From positions 22,456,587 through 22,520,586 of the forward strand of contig OY829667.1 of the NCBI GenBank assembly GCA_963691815.1: a stretch of DNA of 64,000 nucleotides, read 5' to 3'. Made by a program: the position numbers and the translations under genes. Shown in pieces: positions 53,601-64,000 of the stretch (position 1 is its first letter; the number at the start of each line of letters is the position of its first letter). The notes beneath the pieces were generated by a model, which saw only the letters and a program-made list of their open reading frames with translations, ran no database searches and was not told where the DNA came from. Origin of the DNA: Echiichthys vipera. Its lineage: Eukaryota > Chordata > Actinopteri > Perciformes > Trachinidae.

Positions 53601-56043
53601 CTTTCATCATGAATGAATGAATGAATGAAGGTTTTATTTCAAACATATGAAAAAAATTAATTACACTTGAAGCACTAGTCATTAAAAACCCTTTGTATGT
53701 TTGAAAAGGAGCAGGAAGAAGCATTAGCTTATTAATTCCTACCCCTTCTCCACTTAGTACCTAGTACTATAGGTTTTCTTACTTCCTGTGTATCCTGTTT
53801 TTTTTTTGTTTTTGTTTTTTTGTTTTTTTTTAATACGCTTAACAAAACAAACAATAACCAACAAACAACACAATAACCGCTTGTGTTAAAAATAAATAAA
53901 TGACAAGTATGGCAAAAAGTGAGAACCCTAGTGTTTGTCAGACCCCTCTTCTTCCCTGTACCTTGTGAACACCATCCGTTTGTACTGTTGTTTGAATATG
54001 CTCATGGTTGGACATTGTCTGAGCTCCTCCGCTAGTCTGTTCCACAGTTTCACTCCACATATTGAAATGCAAAAGGTTTTTAGGGCTGAGCGTGCATACA
54101 GATGTTTTAGATTCAGTTCCCCCCTCAGATTATAACCCCCTTCTCTCGGAAAAAAACATGCTTGAATATTTACTGGTAACGAGTTGTTTGTTGCTCTATA
54201 CATGACTTGTGCTGTTTGGAAACTGACCAGATCAGTGAGTTTCAGTATTTTTGATTTTGAGAATAAGGGGTGAGTGTGTTCTCTGTACCCAGTGGGATGA
54301 ATTATCCTGATTGCTCTTTTTTGCAGAATCGACAGTGGTTGTAGTGTAGATTTATAAGTATTGCCCCAAATCTCTGCACAGTAACTCAAATATGGTAATA
54401 TTAGTGAGTTGTAAAGAATGTGGAGTGATTTGTGGTCCAGAAAGTGTTTAGCCTTACCTAGTACTGAGATGCTCCGTGACAGTTTACTTCGAACATGCTT
54501 TATGTGAGGTTTCCATGTTATTTTTTCATCTATAATTACACCCAGAAATTTATTTTCATGTACCCTTGCAATGTCCACCCCCCGTCTATCTGTATTATTG
54601 CTTGAGTGTTCATTTTACAGTTCCCAAATAACATGAATTTGGTTTTGTTTAAATTTAAAGATAATTTATTTCTATCAAACCACCTTTTAAATTTACATAT
54701 TTCTTCAGCGATACACCCCAGAAGCCACTGAGCAAAACATGTTTGTGTCATCAGCAAATAGTACCAATTTCAACATATTTGAGACGTTACATATATCATT
54801 TATATATAGAATAAACAGTTTGGGACCCAGCACTGACCCCTGGGGGACGCCACAGGCAATGTCCAAGCAGGATGAGCTATAGTCTCCCAACTTCACAAAT
54901 TGACTCCGGCCCTTTAAATAACTCTCAACCCAGGGCAAAACTATCCCCCTGATCCCCTGTTGTTCCAGTTTATTAATTAATATGTCTTGTTTATATGTGT
55001 CAAAGGCTTTTTTAAGATCAATGAATAATTCAATTGCATATTGTTTATTTTCTATGGCATTAGTGATTACTTCTAATGATTCCATTAATGCCAGTGATGT
55101 TGAACTGTTTGATCTGCATCCGTACTGATTGTCAGCGAGTTATTTATGTTTGACTATGAATTTGTCTAATCGATTATTGAATACTTTTTCTAAAATTTTT
55201 GAAAATTGTGGTAGTAATGAGACGGGTCTGTAATTTGTGAATTGGTGTCAATCTCCGGATTTATACAGCGGTACAACTTTTTGCCAGTTTGAAATGATAA
55301 ATTTCAGATGAAAGTTAGCGGTTCTGAAATCCCCTCAATGACCTTTTTCACAATTTTCATATCAATGTTATTGCCATCAGTAGATGTTTTATCTTTACAT
55401 TTATTTACAATATCAATTATTCTCTTTTCTACTTCTCTTCCACTGCTGTGAGGAACATTGAGTTAGTGTTTCTATCTATAAGATTATCATTCCAATCCCG
55501 TAATGCCGGGGCATCAGGAATTTTTTCAGCCAGGTTTGGTCCAACACTCAAAGAACTGGTTAAAGCTATTTACTACATCCTCCATGTTTTCCTTTTTGAT
55601 ATCATTATCTATGAAATACTGAGGGTAACATTGAACAGAGCCATTTTTGATAATGCTGTTTAGTATATCCCATATCCCTTTAATATTAATTTTATTTTTA
55701 TTTAATATCTCATGATAGTATTCCTTTTTACTTTTCCTTAAAATACTGATTAATTTATTTTTATATTTTTTGTATTTATTTTCAGCTTCCTTAGTTCTTT
55801 CTTTTATAAATTCTCTATAGAGTGTATTTTTCTTTTTACAGGCATTCTGTAATCCCTTAGTGATCCATGGTCGATCTGAGTATTTATGTTTCCTACTATG
55901 TTGTTTAATAGGACAATTTTTTATTAACTAATGATGTAAATATGCTTAAAAATGTGTTGTATGCCTTATCAATATCATTTTCCTTATACACAGCATCCCA
56001 CTTTTGTTCACATAGGTAATTTCTCAGTGCCTCAATAGTTCCT

Positions 56044-57945
56044 TCAAGATTCAAGATTCAAGATTCAAGAAGCTTTATTTATCCCGAGGGAAATTATTGT
56101 GCAACAGTTTCGATACAAAGGCGGAAAAGGATCAGAGTAACAATTAGCATAAACATAAATCAATCAAAATAAAGCTAACGTCAGATAAATCAAGCAATGA
56201 ACCAAGTGTGACAGAGTGCAACAGACGTCGTGGTTAAGCGTAGGTATATACAATATACAACAATACGCAGCGTGCAGTTTAGCAGCAGATTGAAATAAAA
56301 TAAGTACAAACTAAATAAGTGAGAAGGAGCGATAAGTTATAAGTGTTAAAAATGTTAAAAATGTAGCAGCATGTCCTACAGAACTAAGTGACAGTATGGC
56401 ACAGTGGAGTGTAGCAGCATTTCGTACTTAAGTCAGTTACAGTAAACCACAGTGAAATGTAGCAGCATGTCCTAAAGCACAGTAAGTATATCAGCAGATA
56501 GTTACAGTAAACCATTAATAAAAAAATAAAGTGATGTAGTGGTGATATAAAGTGACAATGTAGTATAGCAGCATTACTTACTGAAGTAAGTGACAGTACA
56601 AATGAATAAAGTACAACTGAATAAAGTGATGCAGTGATGGTATATAGTGACAAAGTGACATTTTCAGGATACAGTGTCTCCACTGTTCCTTACCTGACTG
56701 GGGGGAGATGAATTATAAAGTTTGATGGCCGCCGGAAGAAAAGACTTCCTCCGGCGTTCAGTATTACACCGAGGGAGAATGAGTCTATGGCTGAATGTGC
56801 TTCTGCTGGAGGTCAGCAGCTGGTGGAGAGGGTGAGAGTTATTGTCCAGGATGCTGTGCAGTTTAGACAGCATCCTCCTCTCAGACACCGCCACCAAAGA
56901 GTCCAGTTTGACCCCCAGGACGGAGCCAGCCTTCCTGATGATCTTACTGATCCTCTTTGCGTCTGCTGCCCTCAGTCTGCTGCCCCAGCACACAACAGCA
57001 AAGAAGATGGCACTGGCTACCACTTACTGGTAGAACATCCTCAGCATGGTGTTACAAACATTGAATGACCGGAGCCTCCTCAGGAAATAGAGACGACTCT
57101 GGCCCTTCTTGTATACAGCCTCAGTGTTCTTGGAAAAGTCCAGTTTGTTGTACAGGTATACTCCAAGATATTTGTAATCCTGGACAACATCCACAGTCAC
57201 GCCGTTGATGGAGATGGGTGTGGGGGCAGATTTACTACTGCGGAAATCCACCACTAGCTCCTTTGTCTTGGTGGCGTTTAGAATCAGGTGATTAGCTGCA
57301 CACCAGTCGACAAAGGAGTCCACAACGCCCCTGTACTCCTCCTCCTTCCCCTCACTGACACAGCCAACAATTGCAGAATCGTCGGCAAACTTCTGCAGGT
57401 GGCAGGACTCAGAGAGGAACTGAAAGTCTGAGGTGTACAGGGTGAACAGAAATGGGGAAAGAACAGTACCCTGTGGAGCTCCAGTGCTGCAGACCACGGT
57501 GTCAGACACTCCGTCCTGCAGTCTGACATACTGTGGTCGACCCGTCAAGTAATCCGTAATCCAGGAAACCAGGGGAGGGTCCACCTGCATCGCCGTCAGT
57601 TTCCGTCCCAGCAGAGCAGGCCGGATGGTGTTGAACGCACTTGAGAAGTCCATGAACAAGATTCTCACTGTGGTCCCCGCTCTGTCCAGGTGGGCGCAGG
57701 CACGGTTGAGCAGGAAGATGATAGCATCCTCCACTCCTAGTCTCGGCTGGTAGGCAAACTGTAGAGGGTCCAGTGATGAGCTGACCAGGGGCCGAAGAAG
57801 TGAAAGAACCAGCCTCTCCAGGGACTTCATCAGGTGCGACGTCAGCGCCACCGGTCTGTAGTCTTCTGAGGTGCTGGGACGCACCTTCTTTGGTAATGGT
57901 ACCAGGCAGGATGTCTTCCACAGCACACTGTCCTCAGCCGTCTAT
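56044..57945 (-). mobile_element. Rex1/Babar-like LINE, 5'-truncated, RT frame nearly open
   Basis: The reverse transcriptase reads from 57926 to 56664 in a single frame of about 420 codons with one premature TAA (57026-57024). Landmarks are LVPLPKKVRPSTSEDYRPVA, LQFAYQPRLGVEDAIIFLLN, ILFMDFSSAFNTI, GAPQGTVLSPFLFTLYTSDF, catalytic KFADDSAIVG and KYLGVYLYNKLDF. After the TAA come VVASAIFFAVVCWGS and SFLPAAIKLYNSS. The 3' UTR ends with CCCTCGGGATAAATAAAGCT and tandem TTGAATC units at 56044-56072, the form of a Rex1 tail. It is inserted in the jockey-like LINE, same orientation. The endonuclease is missing by 5' truncation. Confidence 0.9.
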
Positions 57946-58000
57946 ATGTTGTCTTTCATCAGTCCGATTTCCTTTAAATTCACCATCGTAAACTGTGAAG

Positions 58001-60365
58001 TTCTGCTGGGAGACTTCAACGCCCACGTGGGCAATGATGGAGACACCTGGAGAGGCTTGATTGGGAGGAACGGCCTCCCTGATCTAAATCCGAGTGGTCG
58101 TCAGTTATTAGACTTCTGTGCTAGTCACGGATTATCTATAACTAACACCATGTTCGAACATAAGGATGCTCATAAGTGTACGTGGTACCAGAGCACCCTA
58201 GGCCAAAGGTCGATGATCGATTTTGTAATCGTATCATCTGATCTGAGGCTGTATGTTTTGGACACTCGAGTGAAGAGAGGGGCAGAGCTGTCAACTGATC
58301 ACCATCTGGTGATGAGTTGGATCAGAGGATGGGGGAAGATTCTGGACAGACAAGTTAAACCCAAACGAGTAGTGAGGGGGAACTGGTAACGTCTGGAGGA
58401 GGCCCCTGTCCGAGAGATCTTCAACTCACACCTCCAGCAGAGCTTTTCTGGCATCCCTGTGGAGGTTGGGGGCATTGAACCGGAGTGGGCAATGTACAAA
58501 GCTTCCATCGCTGAAGCTGCAGCGGTGAGCTGTGGCCTCAAGGTCTTAGGTGCCTCAAGGGGCAGTTACCCTCGAACACCGTGGTGAAGGGGGAAGCTGT
58601 CCGACTGAAGAAGGAGGCCTTCCGGGATATGTTATCCCGGAAGACTCCGGAGGCAGTTGCAAGGTACCGACAGGCCAGAAGGGCTGCAGCCTCTGCTGTG
58701 TCAGAGGCAAAGCAGCAGGTGTGGGAGGAGTTCAGAGAAGTCATGGAGAAGGACTTTGGGGCGGCACCAAGGTGCTTCTAGAAAACCATTCGACATCTCA
58801 GGAGGGGGAAACGGGGAACCGTTCAAGCTGTTTACATTAAGGACGGGACGCTGGTGACCTCAGCCGATGAGGTAATCGGCCGGTGGAAGGAGCACTTTGA
58901 GGAACTCCTTAATCCGACTAACACGCCCTCTTTTGTAGAGGCAGAGCTGGAGGCTGATGGGGAATCATTGTCAATATCCCTGGCGGAAGTCACTGAGGTA
59001 GTCAAACAACTCCACAGTGGCAAAGCCCCAGGGGTTGAAGAGATTCGTCCAGAAATGCTGAAAGCTTTGGGTTTGGAGGGGCTGTCTTGGTTGACACGTC
59101 TCTTCAACATTGCGTGGAAGTCTGGGACAGTGCCAAGGGAGTGGCAGACCGGGGTGGTGGTTTCTCTGTTTAAAAAGGGGGACCAGAGGGTGTGTGCCAA
59201 TTACAGGGGTATCACACTACTCAGCCTCCCTGGTAAAGTCTACTCTAAGGTGCTGGAAAGGAGGGTTTGTCCTATAGTTGAACCTCAGATTGAAGAGGAA
59301 CAATGTGGATTCCATCCTGGACGTGGAACAATGGACCAGCTCTTCATTCTTGCAAGGATCCTGGAGGGGGCCTGGGAGTATGCTCATCCAGTCTACATGT
59401 GTTTTGTGGATCTGGAGAAGGCATATGACCGGGTCCCTCGGGACCTACTGTGGGAGGTGCTGCGGGAGTATGGGGTGAGGGGGTCACTTCTGTGGGCCAT
59501 CCAATCTCTGTACACCCAAAGCGAGAGCTGTGTCCGGATCCTCGGCAGTAAGTCGGATTCGTTCCCGGGGGGGGGGTTGGCCTCCGCCAGGGGTGCGCTT
59601 TGTCACCAATCCTGTGATTTTCATGGACAGGATATCGAGGCGTAGTCGTGGTGGGGAGGGGTTGCAGTTCGGTGGGCTGAGGATCTCGTCTCTGCTTTTT
59701 GCAGATGATGTGGTCCTGATGGCATCGTCAGTCAGTGACCTTCAGCACTCACTGGATCGGTTCGCAGCCGAGTGTGAAACGGCTGGGATGAGGATCAGCA
59801 CCTCTAAATCTTAGGCCATGGCTCTCAGCAGGAAACCGGTGGATTGCTTACCTCAGGTAGTGAAGTAGTGGAGTCCTTGCCCCAAGTGAAGGAGTTCAAG
59901 TACCTCGGGATCATGTTCACGAGTGAGGGGACGATGGAGCGTGAGTTTGGCCGGAGCAGCGGGGGCGGTGTTGCAGTCGCTCTACCGCACCGTTGTGACG
60001 AAAAGAGAGCTGAGCCGGAAGGCAAATCTCTCGATCTACCGGTCAATCTTCGTTCCTACCCTCACCTATGGTCATGAAAGCTGGGTCATGACCGAAAGAG
60101 CGAGGTCGCGGGTACAAGCCGCCGAAATGGGCGCCTCCCTAGGGAGGTGTTCCAGGCACATCCAGCTGGGAGGAGGCCTCGGGGAAGACCCAGGACTAGG
60201 TGGAGAGATTATATCTCCATGCTGGCCTGGGAACGCCTTGGGATCCCCCAGTTAGAGCTGGTTAATGTGGCCCGGGAAAGGGAAGTTTGGGGTCCCATGC
60301 TAAAGCTGCTGCCCCCGCGACCCGACCCCGGATAAGCGGATGAAGATGAGATGAGATGAGATGAG
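58001..60365 (+). mobile_element. Rex3/RTE-like LINE, copy C, with 11-bp TSD
   Basis: This starts inside the endonuclease (LLGDFNAHVGNDGDTWRG at about 58003). It continues with CTWYQSTLGQRSMIDFVIVS, the linker near 58385-58790, and reverse transcriptase at 58854-59815: TGVVVSLFKKGDQRVCANYR, CFVDLEKAYDRVPRDLLWEV, and ISSLLFADDVVLMA with catalytic FADD near 59700. The C-terminus follows (KEFKYLGIMFTSEGTMEREF), with about 45 codons missing near 60129. Several frameshifts and stops are present. The tail is GATGA repeats to 60365. AAACTGTGAAG occurs at 57990-58000 and again at 60366-60376. It is the only one of three copies that keeps the RT. Confidence 0.92.
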
Positions 60366-61289
60366 AAACTGTGAAGACTGGCAAGTGGTCACTGATGTCA
60401 ATGATTAGTAATCCACTGACAGTGTTGTCTTCAATATCATTTGTGAAGATGTTGTCGATTAATGTGGAACAGTGAGGTGTGATTCTGCTAGGTCTGGTGA
60501 TTTTTGGATAAAGGCTCATGCTGTACATTGTACTAAGGGATTCGTCTGTTACTTTGTGCTTGTTTGGATTCAAAAGATCAATATTGAGGTTGCCACAGAT
60601 GAAAATGACTTTTTGATTAACCTTTGAAAAAGATTCCTCCATCCAGTTATTAAATGATTCTATGCTATAACCTGATGCCCTATATATACAGCTGATTATT
60701 ACATTTTAGTTTTTTTCTCTGCAGATTTCAATTGTTATACATTCAAACAGATTGTCCACAGCAGTTGACATATTTTCCACTACCCTATATTTCAAGTCTT
60801 TTTCCACATATACAGCCACACCTCCTCCGCTTTTTTTCTTTCTGTTAATGTGGTTGAGTTCATATCCATCCAGCTCAAAATCCATTCCTTTATCAGCTTT
60901 AATCCATGTTTCTGATATGGCAATAATCTTGAATGGTTTTGTAAATTTATTCACGCAATCCTCAATGTTACTAAAATTTGCGTACATGCTTCTGCTATTG
61001 AAATGGATTATGGATAGTTTGTTATCCGTTTTAATGGTCTGATTGTACTGTTCATCCGTGTAGTAACAGCAATTATCCGTAATATTGGAAAATAAATTAT
61101 TGTCTGGATCTATATCGTTTTCTATGTCCAGTACATTATGATCTGTATACTGAAAAGTTTTCAGTTCCATATTGTGGAGATCAAAAGTCCTTTGAGTTGT
61201 GTCGTCATAGTTCCCAGATGTGTATGATATATTTCGGACGGTGTCATGATCGTGTGTGGAATGGATCATACCTGACAGTCCAGTTCATG

Positions 61290-62654
61290 ATGCTCACTGG
61301 TACCTGTCCAGCTCTTCCATGTTCCTGATGACGACGATTTTTGCTTGTTCTGGCGTTCCGTTCAGCTTGATCAGTACTTTTCAATTGCTTGTCCATGTGC
61401 TTTGAATTTTCCCTTGTTTTCTCAGAATGCGTGCTTTTTCAACAATGTCGGCGTTTCGTTTAATGAGGTGCTCGTTAATGAATACATTAGTTCCTTTCAA
61501 TTTCCTTCCCTGCTTCAACAGTGCCGACTTGTGTTTTCTGTTTACAAATCTCATGATAATGGTTGATGCATTTCCGTCACTTGTCCGGGGCAGAGGGTGG
61601 CAAGCCTCTATGTTGCAACAGGTGGTGGCCACCTGCTGCTCTGCCGATCTGTCATCCTGCACACCGGGCTCCCCCCCGTTGTCAGTGGTCACCGACCGGG
61701 CGTATGACCGGGGTTTGATGCGGAGCCCAGTCACAATTACATCATTGATCCTGGAGTATTGCTCCAGGTCTGCCACTCTGTTCTCCAGCTCCACCAGACG
61801 CCGGTCCTTCTCGGCGTTCTGGATCCTGAGAGCCTTCACCTCTTCCAACAGCCCCAGGAGGCCTTTCTGCTGCTGTTTAACAGCAGAAATCTCTTCAGCC
61901 AAAAACTCCAGGGTTCTTAAGTTCGCCTACAAGTTGTCTACTTGATTCTGTTAGTTATTTTTTAATTTATGGTATTAATGCACTACTCCACTTTATTCTG
62001 TCTATCAGGTCTTATATTGTATCCATCATAGCACTATGGTCACTTTATTTTTCAGTATTCATCTGTTACACAGAGCTAGCATATACTTAGACTGCTGTTT
62101 TCCTGCCATGCACCACTATCACTTTATTATTTAGTATCTGCTCATAGCTTATAGTTATATATTATACTTATTTATACTCTATTACTGCACTATAGTTCTG
62201 TTTACGTCTGCTCATTACACACATGTATCATGTCTAACCTCATCTGAATCCGATCACTGTCCACTTATATCTTTTCTGCACTACAGTTCTGTTCATACCT
62301 GTTTTAACAGTCTACGGCATGTTTACATTGTTCACATCATATACACCCGTTCACATGTGTGCTTACATCTGATACACGCATGTCTTTCTACATCTCACGC
62401 CGACGATGTTCTCCGTATCTAACCTAACACACTAACATCCTGACACTTATTCTACCTGTACTAACACACTAACATCCTGACACTTATTCTTCTTCTACAC
62501 TTTATTCTTGTTAGGTTAAAATGTTTTTGTATAGTTGCACTGTCATTATTTGCTGCTCTGTGTGCCCTGAATTGCCCCCCGGGGACAAATAAAGTTTTTT
62601 GAATTGAATTGAATTGCCTCCCTCCTCAGCTGTCATTGCCTTCTTCGGTGGCAT
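61290..62654 (-). pseudogene. Jockey-like LINE ORF1, interrupted by a LINE tail
   Basis: The start codon at 62654 opens MPPKKAMTAEEGG, then a plus-strand LINE tail (61946-62612) breaks the frame. It resumes at about 61945 with LAEEISAVKQQQKGLLGLLE, a coiled coil (RLVELENRVADLEQYSRIND) and a nucleic-acid-binding type C-terminus (FVNRKHKSALLKQGRKLKGT, NVFINEHLIKRNADIVEKAR). The remainder decays near 61380-61290. In these LINEs ORF1p packages the RNA. Confidence 0.75.
61946..62612 (+). mobile_element. LINE 3' UTR insertion in jockey-like ORF1
   Basis: A 667-bp plus-strand non-coding block rich in CACTTTATT and CTGCACTA motifs ends in GCCCCCCGGGGACAAATAAA then tandem GAATT repeats at 62597-62612. 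The end resembles the CCTCGGGATAAATAAAG tail of Rex1-type LINEs. No coding sequence remains. Confidence 0.65.
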
Positions 62655-62899
62655 GCTGCTGCTAGGTAACGCCAACAATCAGCTGTTAGCCTAGCCACCG
62701 GCTAGGTGATTTGCGAATTTTGTGTTCCAAAATCAGCGTCGTAACCAAGCAGTGTCCAAAGGCAGAGGTATCAATAGTAAGGCCAATGTCCGTAATCCAG
62801 GATCAGTTAGCAAAAGTAGAAAAAAAATAGTCAAAAACCGAGCACCAAACACAGAACGAGCGAGCGAAGAAACAGGACACAGGAAGTCCTTGTTGACTC

Positions 62900-63970
62900 C
62901 AGACCATTATCACTTTGGGGATCGCTGCCAAGCAAAGGATACATTTGCTCCACTTTGTTCTCCATGGGTGAAATAGCTGTAGTAATGAAATGGTTAAGCA
63001 AAGCACACAAACAGGGAACACAACAGCATCCACACAAGGTTAAAATAGCAGCAAAATGGAGACTAGGACAGAGGACACCAAAGTTCTATACTTCCCAAAA
63101 GCATCCAGGAGTCCCACATAGTGGTATTGACTCCAGAGTGTTCTTTCATCTTACTGTTGAGAGTAAGATATTGGCAAGAGCAATGTTATGAGAGCACAGT
63201 ATCCCGTCACATTTCTTGGCAATTTATCAAACTATCTTTCGTCCCCACACCATCATCAGATGTCACTTTGTGACACAGGTTTAAATTGTCCATCTATGGG
63301 CACAAGTACTTGACACCATTCTTTTGAGAGATTGCCGAGTCGTTTTTCTCCTTCAGTCATGTTAATACATGTAAAGTTGCCTGGTAATATTTTTTTTAGA
63401 AAACATTATTTTCTTAAGGTCGATCGCAGTAATCAGGAAAATAGGATCCCAGTAACTACAATTTGCCCTAGGATTTGTGTTATTCATTATATCAGCTACA
63501 CATGTTTGGGGAATTATAGCTGGGATTATCTGTAAGAGGGGTCTAGGACCCATACACACAACACAATTCTGTTTAGACATGTTAGCAGCTTGTTCAACCA
63601 TTGAATACCAATTGTTATTATGTCCTGATACTCCTGTTGCCGCCTGGAACCATTCATCTGGAGTATACGCTGCTCTAGGTTCTCCAAATGCAAAAAACTG
63701 CTTGTTCACTACAATTATACATGCATAGATATTAGGAATGAAGGATCATTATTATTAAACAGATAGATGTCACCCAGCAACGGATGGCATCTCCTAACCA
63801 TCTTTGGGTCATTTTGGCTAAATTTATCTCCTCTACTTGGTTTGGTGTCTTATAAAAGCTTCACTGACTGTCAGGTCTATCCAGCCTCTAAACGTCTGAA
63901 TCCACCCTATTATCAGATTTTGGCTCACCTCCCCTAGCGGAGTCTTCAACCGAAATGACCCTTTTGCAGT
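62900..63970 (-). pseudogene. Endogenous retrovirus env fragment, minus strand, decayed
   Basis: The minus strand from about 63709 to 63362 reads as part of a retroviral surface subunit with several Cys residues and a CXXC pair (about 63560). Further decayed surface-subunit sequence runs to about 63200. After a gap, about 63110-62950 shows a hydrophobic membrane anchor with a Cys cluster and the start of a cytoplasmic tail, typical of a transmembrane subunit. The fusion-peptide and ectodomain region between them is missing. Stops and frameshifts disable it. Type is gamma/epsilon-like by general features only; gag, pol and LTRs are not in view. Confidence 0.6.
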
Positions 63971-64000
63971 GTGTTAAATGGATCCACGTTAATCATTCTG

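Larger units (their letters stand above)
53928..61269 (-). pseudogene. Jockey-like LINE ORF2 (endonuclease, RT, C-terminus), interrupted
   Basis: Endonuclease: LSIIHFNSRSMYANFSNIED, IAISETWIKADKGMDFELDG and GGGVAVYVEK at 61269-60706; ICGNLNIDLL and DNIFTNDIEDN to ISDHLPVFTVYDGEF at 60642-57960, broken by the Rex3-like insertion. Linker: IEALRNYLCEQKWDAVYKEN and DRPWITKGLQNACKKKNTLY at 56030-55800. RT: LFIDLKKAFDTYKQDILINK, CGVPQGSVLGP and catalytic LVLFADDTNMF at 55040-54740. C-terminal domain: FLGVIIDEKITWKPHIKHVR, LILPYLSYCAEIWGNTYKST and ICGVKLWNRLAEEL at 54578-53928, one open frame of 216 codons. Stops and frameshifts occur elsewhere, so the copy is dead. The 3' third is the best preserved. 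Confidence 0.8.
53605..62656 (-). mobile_element. Jockey/I-group-like LINE, minus strand, split by three insertions
   Basis: The element reads leftwards. ORF1 starts at 62654, ORF2 endonuclease lies at 61269-60377 and 57989-57946, linker and RT lie at 56043-54600, the C-terminus ends at 53928, and the 3' end has tandem TTCA units at about 53610-53637. Later insertions occupy 61946-62612, 58001-60365 and 56044-57945. Removing them restores the order of domains. Clade is named by resemblance of the RT (CGVPQGSVLGPKLFILYIND) and C-terminus and is not certain. Confidence 0.8.

Overview
This is a vertebrate nuclear genome window, almost certainly from a ray-finned (teleost) fish. Multi-exon genes with GT-AG introns sit in a dense mix of repeats typical of teleosts: Rex1/Babar-like, Rex3/RTE-like, L2-like and L1 LINEs, Tc1-like and hAT-like DNA transposons, a tRNA-derived SINE, a Gmr1-type Ty3/gypsy end, a retroviral solo LTR and an endogenous-retrovirus env fragment. 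There is no bacterial-style operon, CRISPR array or rRNA.

Layout. 1-19.6 kb is repeat-rich intergenic DNA: a gypsy 3' end with its LTR, two Rex3-like copies, an L2 relic, a Rex1-like copy cut by a solo LTR, a LINE tail and a MITE, and two decayed Tc1 copies. 19.8-47.8 kb is one host gene on the minus strand, zcchc4 (28S rRNA N6-adenosine methyltransferase). I could follow 13 exons with consensus or near-consensus splice sites and an unbroken 497-codon frame. Its intron 8 (about 11.6 kb) holds a 60-bp minisatellite, a full-length L1 with a 14-bp target-site duplication and a hAT MITE. Its intron 5 (about 8.8 kb) holds a complete-looking gene on the opposite strand. That nested gene encodes a coiled-coil plus B30.2/SPRY protein with the exon pattern of TRIM genes but no visible RING or B-box. 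A Tc1 element with an intact transposase frame and 216-bp inverted repeats also lies there.

47.8-53.6 kb holds the zcchc4 promoter side (a palindromic CRE), an L1 relic, microsatellites, a candidate first exon of a plus-strand gene and an L2-like fragment. 53.6-62.7 kb is one long minus-strand jockey/I-group-like LINE split by three later insertions: a Rex1-like copy with a nearly open RT frame, a Rex3-like copy with a perfect 11-bp target-site duplication, and a plus-strand LINE tail. The window ends in an ERV env relic on the minus strand.

The two host genes are spliced, open-framed units. Nearly everything else is mobile DNA at different stages of decay. The nesting order, target-site duplications and mutation load give relative ages for several insertions. 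No wholly new system could be proven from sequence alone. The best candidates for follow-up are the nested RING-less TRIM-like gene, the 3' tail shared by the SINE and the Rex3-like LINE, the large perfect palindrome inside a MITE, and the intact Tc1 element.
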